Assembly (NCBI GenBank): GCA_026928325.1
Contig: JAIXKS010000021.1
Location: 87,542-134,692 of the forward strand
DNA from: Chitinophagales bacterium
GTDB lineage: Bacteria; Bacteroidota; Bacteroidia; Chitinophagales; Saprospiraceae
Direction of reading: 5' to 3'
Length of the DNA: 47,151 nt
Shown: positions 35,973 to 44,721 of the stretch, piece after piece
Position numbering within the stretch: position 1 is the stretch's first letter
How the letters are laid out: each line of letters starts with the position of its first letter
The notes under the pieces: generated by a model
What the model saw: only the letters and a program-made list of their open reading frames with translations
Told to the model about the DNA's origin: nothing
The model's database searches: none
Translations under genes and position numbers: made by a program

Positions 35973-36419
35973 TTAGTTCACTCGCTTCAATACTATCGTA
36001 CTACTATCTAATACTGTATTCGGTGGTAAGCTTGGAGAGTCCCGATCATCATACTGGTTTTCTCTCAACTCCAATTTACAATGCAACTCTTTGGTATCTG
36101 CTCCTACATTTTTGTAATCTTTAACTACCAAAAATGTATAATACGTAACTGCCTTACCACGAGCATTCCAACATACATCAAAAAACTCACCTCGTCCATT
36201 ACTTGTACCTGTACTACCAACGAGCCAATTTTCTTTACTTCCCTGATTTTCCAAATACTGATAGTTTCTAATGTATATTGTCGGAGAGTTTATTTCGTCA
36301 ATTGGAAATCCAACTGCTATTGAATCGTTAAAGCAATAAAAATCAGGAAAACCAGAAAAAAGATACAGTTCCCTTTTCTCCTGCCAGCAATTCCCAAATA
36401 TTTTATAAACTATTTTCAA
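35973..36419 (-). CDS. Protein of unknown function, uncertain start
   Basis: The 148-residue frame begins with a TTG (36419). Upstream the frame is open for only ten codons with no ATG, and reads into hydrophobic residues (CLVLSVIEYLKIVYKIFGNC), so the true start or signal peptide may be lost or altered. The chain has GEFFDVCWNARGKAVTYYTF and YYTFLVVKDYKNVGADT and ends TVLDSSTIVLKRVN. I recognise no family. A good terminator follows. It could be the 3' part of a gene that lost its 5' end. Confidence 0.55.
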   Translation of the reverse strand: MKIVYKIFGNCWQEKRELYLFSGFPDFYCFNDSIAVGFPIDEINSPTIYIRNYQYLENQGSKENWLVGSTGTSNGRGEFFDVCWNARGKAVTYYTFLVVKDYKNVGADTKELHCKLELRENQYDDRDSPSLPPNTVLDSSTIVLKRVN

Positions 36420-36580
36420 ATATTCTATTACACTTAATACTAAGCATCAACAATACGAAATCAACCAATAACAGTATTTTATTTCGTATTTCTAATAATA
36501 TTTGCATCTTACACCAGCATAAAACCACAAAACATTTCCACAGAAAAGCAAATAATTCCTGATAATTGACGGAATGGTCT

Positions 36581-36588
36581 TATTTTTG
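36581..36588 (+). promoter_or_regulatory. -7 box deciding the start of glycyl-tRNA synthetase
   Basis: TATTTTTG matches TAnnTTTG. It overlaps the first codons of the longer frame (from 36574), so translation must begin later, at ATG 36628, about 35 bases into the transcript. Confidence 0.55.
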
Positions 36589-36627
36589 CAGTCTCATTAC
36601 AAATTTTCATTTAAAAATATCAAAATA

Positions 36628-38160
36628 ATGGATTTTAAAAACCTAGTTGCGCATTGCAAGGAATATGGATTTATATTTCAATCCAGTGAAATTTATGACG
36701 GACTCAGTGCCGTATATGATTATGGTCCTTATGGTGTAGAACTAAAAAACAACATCAAATCCTATTGGTGGAAATCTATGGTTCAAATGCATGAGAACAT
36801 CGTAGGAATTGATGCCGCCATCTTTATGCATCCGAAAACTTGGAAAGCTTCAGGCCACGTCGATGCCTTTAATGACCCATTAGTGGACAACAAAGATTCT
36901 AAAAAAAGGTATAGAGCAGACCAATTGATAGAAGGCTATGCTGAAAAAATAGAACTCAAAATCAGAAAGGACGTCGAAAAAGCCGCCGAAAGATATGGCG
37001 ATGCCTTTGATGAAGCTCAGTTTAGAGCCACCAATGCCCGTATCATTGAACGCCAAAATCAAATCGATGCAATCTTAGCGAGATTAGGTGCGGCCATGAA
37101 AGCGGGAGATATGGATGATCTTAAAGCGCAGATAGAAACCTACGAAATTGCTTGTCCTGAGAGTGGTTCTAAAAATTGGACGGAAGTCCGTCAATTCAAC
37201 TTGATGTTTAATACTCAATTGGGTAATATTGCCGGTGAAGAAGGCAAATTATACCTGAGACCTGAAACGGCTCAAGGGATTTTTGTCAATTTCTTGAATG
37301 TGCAGAAATCTACTCGCCAGAAAATACCTTTTGGAATCGCACAAATAGGAAAAGCTTTCCGTAATGAGATCGTAGCTCGCCAGTTTATATTTAGAATGCG
37401 AGAGTTTGAACAAATGGAAATGCAATTTTTTGTTCGCCCAGGCACAGAGATGGAATGGTATAACTATTGGAAGGATGCTAGGCTAAAATGGCACAAAGCC
37501 TTAGGCACAGTGGACAATAAGCTCAGATATCACGATCACGATAATTTGGCACACTACGCAAATGCAGCCGTCGATATCGAATTTGACTTTCCATTTGGGT
37601 TTAGAGAGCTTGAAGGTATTCATTCTCGTACCGACTATGACCTCACCCAGCATCAAGCCCTATCGGGTAAAAAACTCCAATATTTTGATCCGGAGCAAAA
37701 CGAAAATTATGTACCCTATGTCGTAGAAACCTCTATAGGATGCGATAGAATGTTTTTGGCGGTGTTGTCAAATGCCCTCGTCGAAGAAGCAGTACCTGAC
37801 GCTGAAGGTCAAGAATCTACTCGAGTAGTCATGAAGCTTCCGCCTGCACTTGCACCCGTTAAAGTTGCCGTTCTTCCATTATTAAAAAATAAGGAAGCCT
37901 TAACGCAAGCGGCTGAAAAAATATATAACGACCTTAAACGCCACTTCAATTGTCAATACGATGAGAAAGATGCAATCGGCCGTAGATATAGAAGGCAAGA
38001 TGCAATCGGTACGCCTTATTGCGTTACTGTAGATTTTGACACCCTTGAAGATAATACGGTTACGATTAGAGATAGAGATACATTAGAGCAAAAAAGAATC
38101 AAGATTGACGATATTCGCAGCTTTGTTCAGGATAAAGTGTCGATAGAAAATCTCCTCTAA
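36628..38160 (+). CDS. glyS: Glycine--tRNA ligase (single-chain class II type)
   Basis: ATG 36628 gives 510 residues. The longer frame to 36574 would overlap the promoter box. The protein opens with MDFKNLVAHCKEYGFIFQSS then EIYDGLSAVYDYGPYGVELK, the class II start seen in the alpha-2 enzymes. Motif 2 is FRNEIVARQFIFRMREFEQM and motif 3 is ETSIGCDRMFLAVLSNA, followed by the anticodon-binding domain (KVAVLPLLKN to the end). It charges tRNA-Gly. The gene is followed by a strong terminator (38187-38237). This is the eukaryote/archaea-like single-chain form, usual in Bacteroidota, and not the alpha-beta heterotetramer. Confidence 0.95.
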   Translation: MDFKNLVAHCKEYGFIFQSSEIYDGLSAVYDYGPYGVELKNNIKSYWWKSMVQMHENIVGIDAAIFMHPKTWKASGHVDAFNDPLVDNKDSKKRYRADQLIEGYAEKIELKIRKDVEKAAERYGDAFDEAQFRATNARIIERQNQIDAILARLGAAMKAGDMDDLKAQIETYEIACPESGSKNWTEVRQFNLMFNTQLGNIAGEEGKLYLRPETAQGIFVNFLNVQKSTRQKIPFGIAQIGKAFRNEIVARQFIFRMREFEQMEMQFFVRPGTEMEWYNYWKDARLKWHKALGTVDNKLRYHDHDNLAHYANAAVDIEFDFPFGFRELEGIHSRTDYDLTQHQALSGKKLQYFDPEQNENYVPYVVETSIGCDRMFLAVLSNALVEEAVPDAEGQESTRVVMKLPPALAPVKVAVLPLLKNKEALTQAAEKIYNDLKRHFNCQYDEKDAIGRRYRRQDAIGTPYCVTVDFDTLEDNTVTIRDRDTLEQKRIKIDDIRSFVQDKVSIENLL

Positions 38161-38186
38161 AGATCGACGAAAAAAGTTAATTGATA

Positions 38187-38237
38187 AAAATGCTCGAAAA
38201 CATGGACGTTAAAAAGTCGTTTTCGGGCATTTTTTTT
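38187..38237 (+). terminator. Intrinsic terminator after glyS
   Basis: AAAATGCTCGAAAAC pairs with GTTTTCGGGCATTTTT across a 17-base loop, followed by a run of T to 38237. It lies 27 bases past the stop codon. Confidence 0.75.
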
Positions 38238-38356
38238 AGTAATAAATACCTATATTTGAATATAAATTGGGTTTTAAAAAATAATTTGGTGATTTTTATA
38301 ACTTCAATTTTAAAAAATGAATTAACTTTACGTTTATAACCATATAAGGTGTTTTT

Positions 38357-39292
38357 ATGAATATACAAGTTTCCCAATTGAAATATTTACTAGCATTGGT
38401 AAGTACACGTAGTTTTAGTGAGGCTGCAGAACAGTGCTTTGTTTCCCAACCAGCTCTAAGTATGGCCATACGCAAGCTAGAAGAAGAGTTAAACATTACG
38501 CTTTTTGACCGCAAGAGCAATCCAATCGAATTGACAGAGAAGGGGGAGATTATCGTTTCTCAAGCGCAAAAGATTATAGAAGATCTTGCCTTTTTAGAGA
38601 AGATAACCGCCGAACTTCAAAGTCTTGAGCCAAAAGGAAATATTTCACTAAGTATCATACCGACTTTAGCGCCGTATTTGATTCCTCTATTTATGAAAAA
38701 GTTTGCTGAAGACTATCCAAGCATTCAACTTTCCATAGAAGAAGATAGTACAAAAGCCATTCTCCATAAGCTCAAAAATTCAGAAACGGATGTAGCCATC
38801 CTTGTTACACCCATAGATGACAAGTCTCTGATTTACAATCCGCTATTTTACGAAGAATTTTACTTATATACCAATGAAAAAATAGATAAAAAGAGTATCG
38901 CTACCGATGACATCGATTATCGCAATCTTTGGTTATTGGAAGAAGGGCATTGTATGCGTCAGCAAATGATCAACATTTGCGAATCCAGAGAACGCGACCA
39001 TACTAATATCACGTATAATGCTGGAAGTATAGAATCACTCATCAATATCACCGATACCAACGGAGGGATGACGATTATACCCGAACTTGCAGTTAGAAAT
39101 CTATCGGCAGAAAGAAAAAATAAGGTTTTCCCGTTTAAATCGCCCAAACCGGTAAGGGAAATCAGCATCATGTACCATAAGTTAACACCAAAAATGATTC
39201 TGATTAATCCTTTATTGCATTCTATTTTAAATTCGTTGCCGTCATATCTAAAGACACAAGCTGACGATTACTTGAAGATACCTATCGAATAG
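38357..39292 (+). CDS. oxyR: OxyR-type LysR regulator (peroxide sensor)
   Basis: The 311-residue protein has a LysR winged-helix (residues 1-60: LKYLLALVSTRSFSEAAEQC, FVSQPALSMAIRKLEEELN) and a substrate-type C-terminal domain. The key feature is EGHCMRQQMINIC: Cys199 and Cys208 with eight residues between, the same spacing and numbering as the redox pair of E. coli OxyR, whose disulphide activates the regulator under peroxide. It would control antioxidant genes; the thioredoxin-like gene at 21396 is not adjacent. No divergent partner is seen. The 160-bp repeat begins 21 bases after its stop. Confidence in the peroxide role is high because of the two Cys residues. Confidence 0.92.
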   Translation: MNIQVSQLKYLLALVSTRSFSEAAEQCFVSQPALSMAIRKLEEELNITLFDRKSNPIELTEKGEIIVSQAQKIIEDLAFLEKITAELQSLEPKGNISLSIIPTLAPYLIPLFMKKFAEDYPSIQLSIEEDSTKAILHKLKNSETDVAILVTPIDDKSLIYNPLFYEEFYLYTNEKIDKKSIATDDIDYRNLWLLEEGHCMRQQMINICESRERDHTNITYNAGSIESLINITDTNGGMTIIPELAVRNLSAERKNKVFPFKSPKPVREISIMYHKLTPKMILINPLLHSILNSLPSYLKTQADDYLKIPIE

Positions 39293-39313
39293 TCCGATAG
39301 TCAATTTTAAACT

Positions 39314-39474
39314 AGTGCTCTGTCTATAAAAAGATTTAAATAATAATGGAAGTTGTTTTTTTAAAGATCAAGGCAAAAAACGCAGACATAGTGGTAACTA
39401 TGGCGAGTATTTTTAACGATGAGGTTTGAAAAAAGAACGACATTTCATTAAGATATTTTTGTGGACGGAGCACT
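39314..39474 (+). repeat. 160-bp palindromic element, locus 2 copy 1
   Basis: Preceded by CTA; ends GACGGAGCACT. Junction with the next copy is GAGCAC-TA-GTGCTC. Shares with copy 2 the variants GATTTAAATAATAATGG and GCAGACATAG, not found at other loci. ORF at 39346-39429, ending with GTT TGA. Confidence 0.95.
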
Positions 39475-39635
39475 AGTGCTCTGTCTATAAAAAGATTTAA
39501 ATAATAATGGAAGTTGTTTTTTTAAAGATCAAGGCAAAAAACGCAGACATAGTGGTAACTATGGCGAGTATTTTTAACGACGAGATTTGAAAAAAGAACA
39601 ATATTTCATTAAGATATTTTTGTGGACAGAGCACT
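39475..39635 (+). repeat. 160-bp palindromic element, locus 2 copy 2
   Basis: Ends GACAGAGCACT and is followed by ACCC. ORF at 39507-39590. Bases after the end (39636-39655) read as a broken inverted end. Confidence 0.95.
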
Positions 39636-39655
39636 ACCCTGTCCACAAAAAATAC
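39636..39655 (-). repeat. Remnant of an inverted copy of the palindromic element
   Basis: CTGTCCACAAAAA at about 39639-39651 is the reverse complement of the right end of the element (TTTTTGTGGACAG). No full copy follows, so it looks like a truncated, oppositely oriented end. Confidence 0.5.
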
Positions 39656-39718
39656 TATAGAATTGCATTCAAATAGCGAAGCAATCTCAAAAATATCACC
39701 TCACCTAAGCCTATAAAA

Positions 39719-39750
39719 AAAGGAGACACTTTTTTTGAAGTATCTCCTTT
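39719..39750 (-). terminator. Terminator after ompH
   Basis: AAAGGAGA (39719-39726) pairs with TCTCCTTT (39743-39750). On the minus strand a run of seven T follows. It lies about 25 bases past the ompH stop at 39776. Confidence 0.7.
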
Positions 39751-39775
39751 CATATTTTAAAAGAATAGTCTGCTC

Positions 39776-40282
39776 TTAGTGAATGCCTAATTTCTGCATG
39801 AGAATTGGCATCAAGTCTTCTGATTCCGCTGCATGTAAAATCATACCTGCACTTGCATCAAAAATCATAGTGTAACCACCTTCGACACCTAGCTTTTCGA
39901 TTTCTGTTTTAACTCTGTCTATAACAGGTTTGTATAAATCATCCCGCTTTTTAGCCAATTGTTGCTGGATTTCTCCTTCATATTTTTTGATTTCCTCCTG
40001 CTGCGCAACGAGGGTTTCTTCTTTTTGCTGCATTTGTACTTTAGACAAGGTTCCGCTATTGGCTTCAGCCATATACTTTTTGTATTCAGCTTCAAATTTG
40101 ATAACCATCTCTTCACCTTTTGCTACCAATTCGTTTTGCAATTTCTGCAATTCATTGTCAGCGAGTTTCATTTCAGGCATATTAGACAGCAATTCTTGTG
40201 AGTTGACATATCCAAACTTTTGAGCATTTAGGCTTCCAGACATAAATAAAGCCAGCATAATACTTAAAAAAGTGTACTTCAT
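39776..40282 (-). CDS. OmpH/Skp-family periplasmic chaperone
   Basis: The 168-residue protein has a signal peptide (MKYTFLSIMLALFMSGSLNA) and then GYVNSQELLSNMPEMKLADN, the start of the OmpH core, followed by a long charged coiled-coil region (residues 40-110, with KGEEMVIKFEAEYKKYMAEA and VAQQEEIKKYEGEIQQQLAK) and a closing VEGGYTMIFDASAGMILHAA. Skp-type trimers hold unfolded outer-membrane proteins in the periplasm. It follows bamA by about 100 bases and precedes a terminator, the last gene of uppS-bamA-ompH. Confidence 0.92.
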   Translation of the reverse strand: MKYTFLSIMLALFMSGSLNAQKFGYVNSQELLSNMPEMKLADNELQKLQNELVAKGEEMVIKFEAEYKKYMAEANSGTLSKVQMQQKEETLVAQQEEIKKYEGEIQQQLAKKRDDLYKPVIDRVKTEIEKLGVEGGYTMIFDASAGMILHAAESEDLMPILMQKLGIH

Positions 40283-40379
40283 TATTAATTTGTTTTGATT
40301 TAAAAAATATACTTATAAAATGTTTTCTATCCTCAATAAGTTAACAACAGAAAAATTCTTAACTTAACATTAATACATC

Positions 40380-42980
40380 CTATTCTGGTTCGAAACCAAG
40401 TACGATATTAAACTTCCCATAGCTATTTGATCCGGTAAGCGTTTTGTCAAATCCCCAACCATAGTCAAATCCAAGCAAGCCAAACATAGGCAAGAAAACT
40501 CTTGCACCAAATCCTGCAGAACGCTTCAAATCAAACGGATTGTATTTTTTAAATGACTCATAAGCATTACCGCCTTGAAGCCAACTCGTTACATAGATGG
40601 TTGAATTGGGATTGAGCGAGAGTGGATATCTCATCTCTACAGTAAACTTATTATACAAAGGTGCTCCAGGTGAATTACCCAATGAATTCGTAATACCATT
40701 ACCCGCTATATCAGATACATCATATCCTCGCATGGAGATAATCTCACGACCTTGCAAACCGACATTTTGGTTATTAATACCATCGCCTCCTACTTGGAAT
40801 CGTTCAAATGGAGATATACCTATATCGCTATTGAATGAACCCATGATTCCCATCTTTGCCGAAGTCGCCACGACAAATTTATCAAAAAGATTAAAATACC
40901 ATTCTGAAGTAATCTTCCACTTATGGTATTCTAGCCATTTGAAGCGATTTGCCTCCTTAAGTTCTTCGATTTTGGCATTGATATCCGCATCTGTAACCGG
41001 TCGAGCCGGGCCATTTTCAAACCTTAAATCCCGAATAATCTCTTCGCGCTGTGCATCTGTAGGCACAAACGTATTGTCCTTTCTAAACAATGAATATGGT
41101 GGTGTGATTTGCAATGACAAAGATACCCGCGAACCTCCTCTTGGATATAAAGGATCACTGACACTACTTCTTGTTATATTCTGGGTAATGCTGAAGTTAT
41201 TGAATTTTCCAACGGAAACCGGGAATCCTCCACTAATAAATTTATCCAGATTAATTTGCTCTATATTTAAGGTTGTGCTAGAAGAGAAATAGTCATCTGG
41301 CCATTTCAATTGAGACCCTAAGCCGACGTATCCACGGGTAATGCCCAATTTTCCACTTCCTGACAGCGTATAGTCAAATGCAGTGTGGAAAGCACCTACC
41401 GTGAAGGATCTCGGCTTTTTACCGCCTAACCACGGCTCAGTAAATGAAAAGTTGTAGGACTTAAAATAACGGCTGTTAGACTGTAATCGCAATGACAACT
41501 TCTGGCCATCTCCTTGCGGTAACGGACTCCATGTAGAGCGATCTTTGATATTGGCAATAGAGAAATTGTTAAAAACAACACCTAAGGTTCCAATCAACCC
41601 ACTAAAACCGCCATATCCTGCGGACAATTCTAACTGGTCAGATGGTTTTTCTTCAAGTTGGTATTCAATACTTACCGTACCTCTATTTTGGTTAACCGGA
41701 TTTTCAATACCCAAGGACTCCGGATTAAAATAACCTAAATTGATGATTTCACGCTGAGAACGAATGATATCCGAACGGCTGAATTTTTGACCAGGTCGTG
41801 TCCTGATTTCTCTTCTAATCACATTTTCGTTGGTCCGATCATTGCCTTTAATGACTATGTTGTCAATTGTAAATTGTGGTCCTTCGAAAATTCGCATTTC
41901 AATATCTACCGAATCATTTTCTATTGCTATCTCTACGGGTGTCACTTCAAAAGCAAGATATCCATCATCCAAATATAATGAGGAGATGTCCCTGCCGTCT
42001 AAACTAAATTTCAGCCTATTTTGAAGCAATTCCGGATTATATAAATCTCCTTTAGATATCCCGAGTACCGTATATAAATATTCGTCCGTGTATAAAGAAT
42101 TGCCTTTCCACTTAATATCTCTAAAAAAATGTCGATTACCCTCTTCGATTTTAATTTCGATCTTAACATTGCCATCTTTTTGGCGATAAACGGTATCATG
42201 GACAATGGTCATATTTTTATAACCTTCATTTTGGTAAAATTTTGTCAAGCTCGTCAAGTCCTCTTGATATTCCTTATCAATAAACTTCGACTTTCGCAAG
42301 AAGGTCCCTTTTCTTTTGATTTTGCTCATTTTTTTTCGCAATTTTCGCGCTGAAAAGGCCTCATTTCCTTCAAATACAATGTCTTCTACCTTGATTCGTT
42401 CATTGGGATATATCTCAAATACCAATCTTACACTAGCAATCTTTGACTCTTCAGGAACCTCTGCTACATCCACTTTAACATCTAAATTACCTTTACCGAT
42501 ATAAAATTCTCTAATTTTTGCTTTAGCAAGATCCTTTTGATCATCCGTAACGATACCACCTTTCGTAAGTATATTTTTTAAAATATCATTGAGATCTTCA
42601 TGTTGAGAAGTTTTTATACCCTTGTAGCTCCATCGGGTCAAAATGGGTCTTTCGACCAATACAAGACGAAGAAAAACGATATCTCCTTCTATCTTATCGA
42701 TTAATACTTGAACATCATCAAATAATCGCAATCTTAATAATGATTTGATCGCTGTGGGAATATCTGTACCTGGAATCTGAATTTTGCTACCTTCCTTAAG
42801 TCCGGTTATAGACTTGATGGCATTTCTATCTCTAGTTTCAGAGCCTTGGATGGTTACTCCACCAATTTCATACGTTTTTTTATCTCCATAATTAAAGATA
42901 TCGTCCTCTTGGGCATGAACCTGTCCAAATCCAATCCCGAATACGCATGTACAAAAAACAATCCTGAATATGTGCTTCAT
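40380..42980 (-). CDS. bamA: Outer-membrane assembly factor BamA
   Basis: ATG 42980 gives 866 residues and a signal peptide (MKHIFRIVFCTCVFGIGFGQ then VHA); the frame to 42998 adds only six residues. Five POTRA repeats follow (about 25-430: YEIGGVTIQGSETRDRNAIK, IKVEDIVFEGNEAFSARKLR, FTIDNIVIKGNDRTNENVIR, with RREIRTRPGQKFSRSDI in the last). The C-terminal half is the 16-stranded barrel, with SRVSLSLQITPPYS and FGARVFLPMFGLLGFDYGWG near the end, and the protein ends VLGFEPE. BamA folds and inserts outer-membrane proteins, presumably including the barrels in this window. It sits between uppS and ompH. Confidence 0.95.
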   Translation of the reverse strand: MKHIFRIVFCTCVFGIGFGQVHAQEDDIFNYGDKKTYEIGGVTIQGSETRDRNAIKSITGLKEGSKIQIPGTDIPTAIKSLLRLRLFDDVQVLIDKIEGDIVFLRLVLVERPILTRWSYKGIKTSQHEDLNDILKNILTKGGIVTDDQKDLAKAKIREFYIGKGNLDVKVDVAEVPEESKIASVRLVFEIYPNERIKVEDIVFEGNEAFSARKLRKKMSKIKRKGTFLRKSKFIDKEYQEDLTSLTKFYQNEGYKNMTIVHDTVYRQKDGNVKIEIKIEEGNRHFFRDIKWKGNSLYTDEYLYTVLGISKGDLYNPELLQNRLKFSLDGRDISSLYLDDGYLAFEVTPVEIAIENDSVDIEMRIFEGPQFTIDNIVIKGNDRTNENVIRREIRTRPGQKFSRSDIIRSQREIINLGYFNPESLGIENPVNQNRGTVSIEYQLEEKPSDQLELSAGYGGFSGLIGTLGVVFNNFSIANIKDRSTWSPLPQGDGQKLSLRLQSNSRYFKSYNFSFTEPWLGGKKPRSFTVGAFHTAFDYTLSGSGKLGITRGYVGLGSQLKWPDDYFSSSTTLNIEQINLDKFISGGFPVSVGKFNNFSITQNITRSSVSDPLYPRGGSRVSLSLQITPPYSLFRKDNTFVPTDAQREEIIRDLRFENGPARPVTDADINAKIEELKEANRFKWLEYHKWKITSEWYFNLFDKFVVATSAKMGIMGSFNSDIGISPFERFQVGGDGINNQNVGLQGREIISMRGYDVSDIAGNGITNSLGNSPGAPLYNKFTVEMRYPLSLNPNSTIYVTSWLQGGNAYESFKKYNPFDLKRSAGFGARVFLPMFGLLGFDYGWGFDKTLTGSNSYGKFNIVLGFEPE

Positions 42981-43064
42981 AAAATACGATGTTATCATTG
43001 CTCTTATTCCCTTTAACGATACTTCCAGAAAGTATGTAGTTTGGAATTCATTAAAATCATAAGA

Positions 43065-43811
43065 TTAAGATGTTTTTAAAATTTGTTCACTTGTCTTACC
43101 AAAACGTCGTTCTCGGCTTTGATAGTCTGTTATCGCTGCTAAAAAATGTTCTTTTCTAAAATCTGGCCACAATACCGGAGTGAAAAACAATTCCGAATAA
43201 GCGATTTGCCACAATAGAAAATTGCTAATACGCTGTTCGCCACTTGTACGAATCAACAACTCTGGATCCGGAATATCTCTAGTACTTAGATAATTGCTAA
43301 AATCTTGTGCTTCGAGCACATTGGGATCAATCTCCTTGCGTATGGATGCATCGGCTATCTTTTTTGCAGCTTCAACAATCTCCCATCTCGCAGAGTAATT
43401 CAAGGCCAATACTAAAGTCATCCTTGTATTGTTGCGTGTATTCTCGATACCTTCATACAAGGATTCCCGTGTTTTATCGGGCAATTTAGACAAATCTCCG
43501 ATCGCCATCAATCGAATATTATTCTTATTGAGTGTTGCTAACTCCTTTCGAACAGTCTCCACCAACAAAGACATGAGCGCATTTACTTCGATACTCGGCC
43601 TAGACCAGTTTTCCGTTGAAAAAGCATACAACGTCAGATACTTAATACCCAATTCTGCAGCAGCCTCAGTTACTTCTCTAACTGCAGTAACGCCGTGCTT
43701 ATGGCCAAAAACCCGTGGTTTGCCTTGCAATTTTGCCCACCTACCATTGCCATCCATGATGATAGCAATGTGTTGCGGGAGATTATCCGGATTAATATCG
43801 CTGCCTAACAA
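43065..43811 (-). CDS. uppS: Isoprenyl transferase (undecaprenyl diphosphate synthase)
   Basis: The 248-residue enzyme condenses isopentenyl units in cis to make the lipid carrier used for peptidoglycan and polysaccharides. The start is a TTG at 43811, giving NLPQHIAIIMDGNGRWAKLQ, where Asp in MDGNGRWA is catalytic. GHKHGVTAVREV, TLYAFSTENWSRP and the C-terminal LLIRTSGEQRISNFLLWQIA with YSELFFTPVLWPDF are signature segments. A TACATTTG box at 43846-43853 implies a leader of about 30 bases. It is the first gene of uppS-bamA-ompH. Confidence 0.95.
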   Translation of the reverse strand: MLGSDINPDNLPQHIAIIMDGNGRWAKLQGKPRVFGHKHGVTAVREVTEAAAELGIKYLTLYAFSTENWSRPSIEVNALMSLLVETVRKELATLNKNNIRLMAIGDLSKLPDKTRESLYEGIENTRNNTRMTLVLALNYSARWEIVEAAKKIADASIRKEIDPNVLEAQDFSNYLSTRDIPDPELLIRTSGEQRISNFLLWQIAYSELFFTPVLWPDFRKEHFLAAITDYQSRERRFGKTSEQILKTS

Positions 43812-43845
43812 TATCGAATTCAGTTTAAATATTTGTTATGTGGCG

Positions 43846-43853
43846 CAAATGTA
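43846..43853 (-). promoter_or_regulatory. Candidate -7 box for uppS-bamA-ompH
   Basis: CAAATGTA on the plus strand is TACATTTG on the minus strand, a TAnnTTTG match 35-42 bases before the TTG start at 43811. Confidence 0.45.
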
Positions 43854-44280
43854 TAAAAAAATATGAAGCCTCCACGCTATTTACGCCGATAAATTATTGA
43901 ACCATAACCCGATTCGATACTTTTAATTCAATCTTAACATTTATTATCTCGTAAAATCATCTTCTAACACATCAATTATTCATTCAATCCAGTCCAAACT
44001 TGAAAATATGCGTTCAATACTTTAGGTCATTCATGCACCCAGTTTTCTTCGATAAAAACAACTAAGAGGAACACAACCCTCAGTTTTTACGCATTGATTT
44101 TTCATTTTATCAACCTATAATTACAATCTTAAAAGCATGATATTAAAAATTACATATACTTATAGTACCTTAATAACCAGTAATTTAAAATCAAATATCT
44201 ATTTAAACTCAAACACTTAACACCATGCTTTTTATATTCAAAAAATCACCAAAAATTTCTGTTTTACCACTGACACCTTC
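43854..44280. other. Intergenic region, no gene recognised
   Basis: AT-rich sequence upstream of uppS with stops in every frame. I see no RNA gene or hairpin of note. The three 33-bp repeats and then the palindromic elements of locus 3 follow. Confidence 0.5.
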
Positions 44281-44370
44281 AAAACACCCCTTGTTTTGTT
44301 ACAAAGGTTTAGCAAAACACCCTTTGTTTTGTTACAATTTTTATTAAAAACACCCCTTATTTTGTTACAA
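44281..44370. repeat. Three direct repeats with an exact 33-bp period
   Basis: A 24-base core (AAAACACCCC then TTGTTTTGTTACAA, with one base changed in copies 2 and 3) occurs at 44281-44304, 44314-44337 and 44347-44370, separated by unrelated 9-base spacers. Each core contains the near-palindrome TTGTTACAA and an AAAAC/GTTTT pairing. On the minus strand the frame stays open through all three, reading CNKxxGV each time, so it may be a coding remnant; alternatively a phased protein-binding site. Confidence 0.85.
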
Positions 44371-44395
44371 ATTACCAGTAAAATATCCTATTCCT

Positions 44396-44555
44396 AGTGC
44401 TCTGTCTATAAAAAGACTTAAATTATAATGGAAGTTGTTTTTTTAAAATCAAGGCGAAAAACGCAGGCATAGTGGTAACTATGACGAGTATTTTTAACGA
44501 TGAGATTTAGAAAAAGAACGACATTTCATTGAGATTTTTTTGTGGACAGAGCACT
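44396..44555 (+). repeat. 160-bp palindromic element, locus 3 copy 1
   Basis: Preceded by CCTA. Ends GACAGAGCACT and joins the next copy as GAGCAC-TA-GTGCTC. Lacks one base in AAAGATC, which breaks the small ORF. It has ATGACGAG in place of ATGGCGAG, as does copy 2. Confidence 0.95.
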
Positions 44556-44721
44556 AGTGCTCTGTCTATAAAAAGACTTAAATTATAATGGAAGTTATTT
44601 TTTTAAAAATCAAGGCGAAAAACGCAGGCATAGTGGTAACTATGACGAGTATTTTTAACGATGAGATTTAGATTTGAAAAAAGAACGACATTTTATTAAG
44701 ATCTTTTTGTTGACGGAGCAC
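44556..44721 (+). repeat. 160-bp palindromic element, locus 3 copy 2
   Basis: 166 bp because GATTTA is duplicated (about 44665-44676). The right end is altered (TGACGGAGCAC then AA). The 27-codon ORF is intact at 44588-44671 but ends in TAG. Confidence 0.95.

Noticed and set aside
38177-38377. 66-codon minus-strand ORF after glyS
   Set aside because: It spans the glyS terminator and the upstream region of oxyR; no support as a gene.
40597-41292. 231-codon plus-strand ORF
   Set aside because: Antisense shadow of the bamA barrel; no signal or domain of its own.
44281-44370. CRISPR array
   Set aside because: The spacers are only 9 bases, there are only three units and no cas gene is near; it is a short direct repeat.
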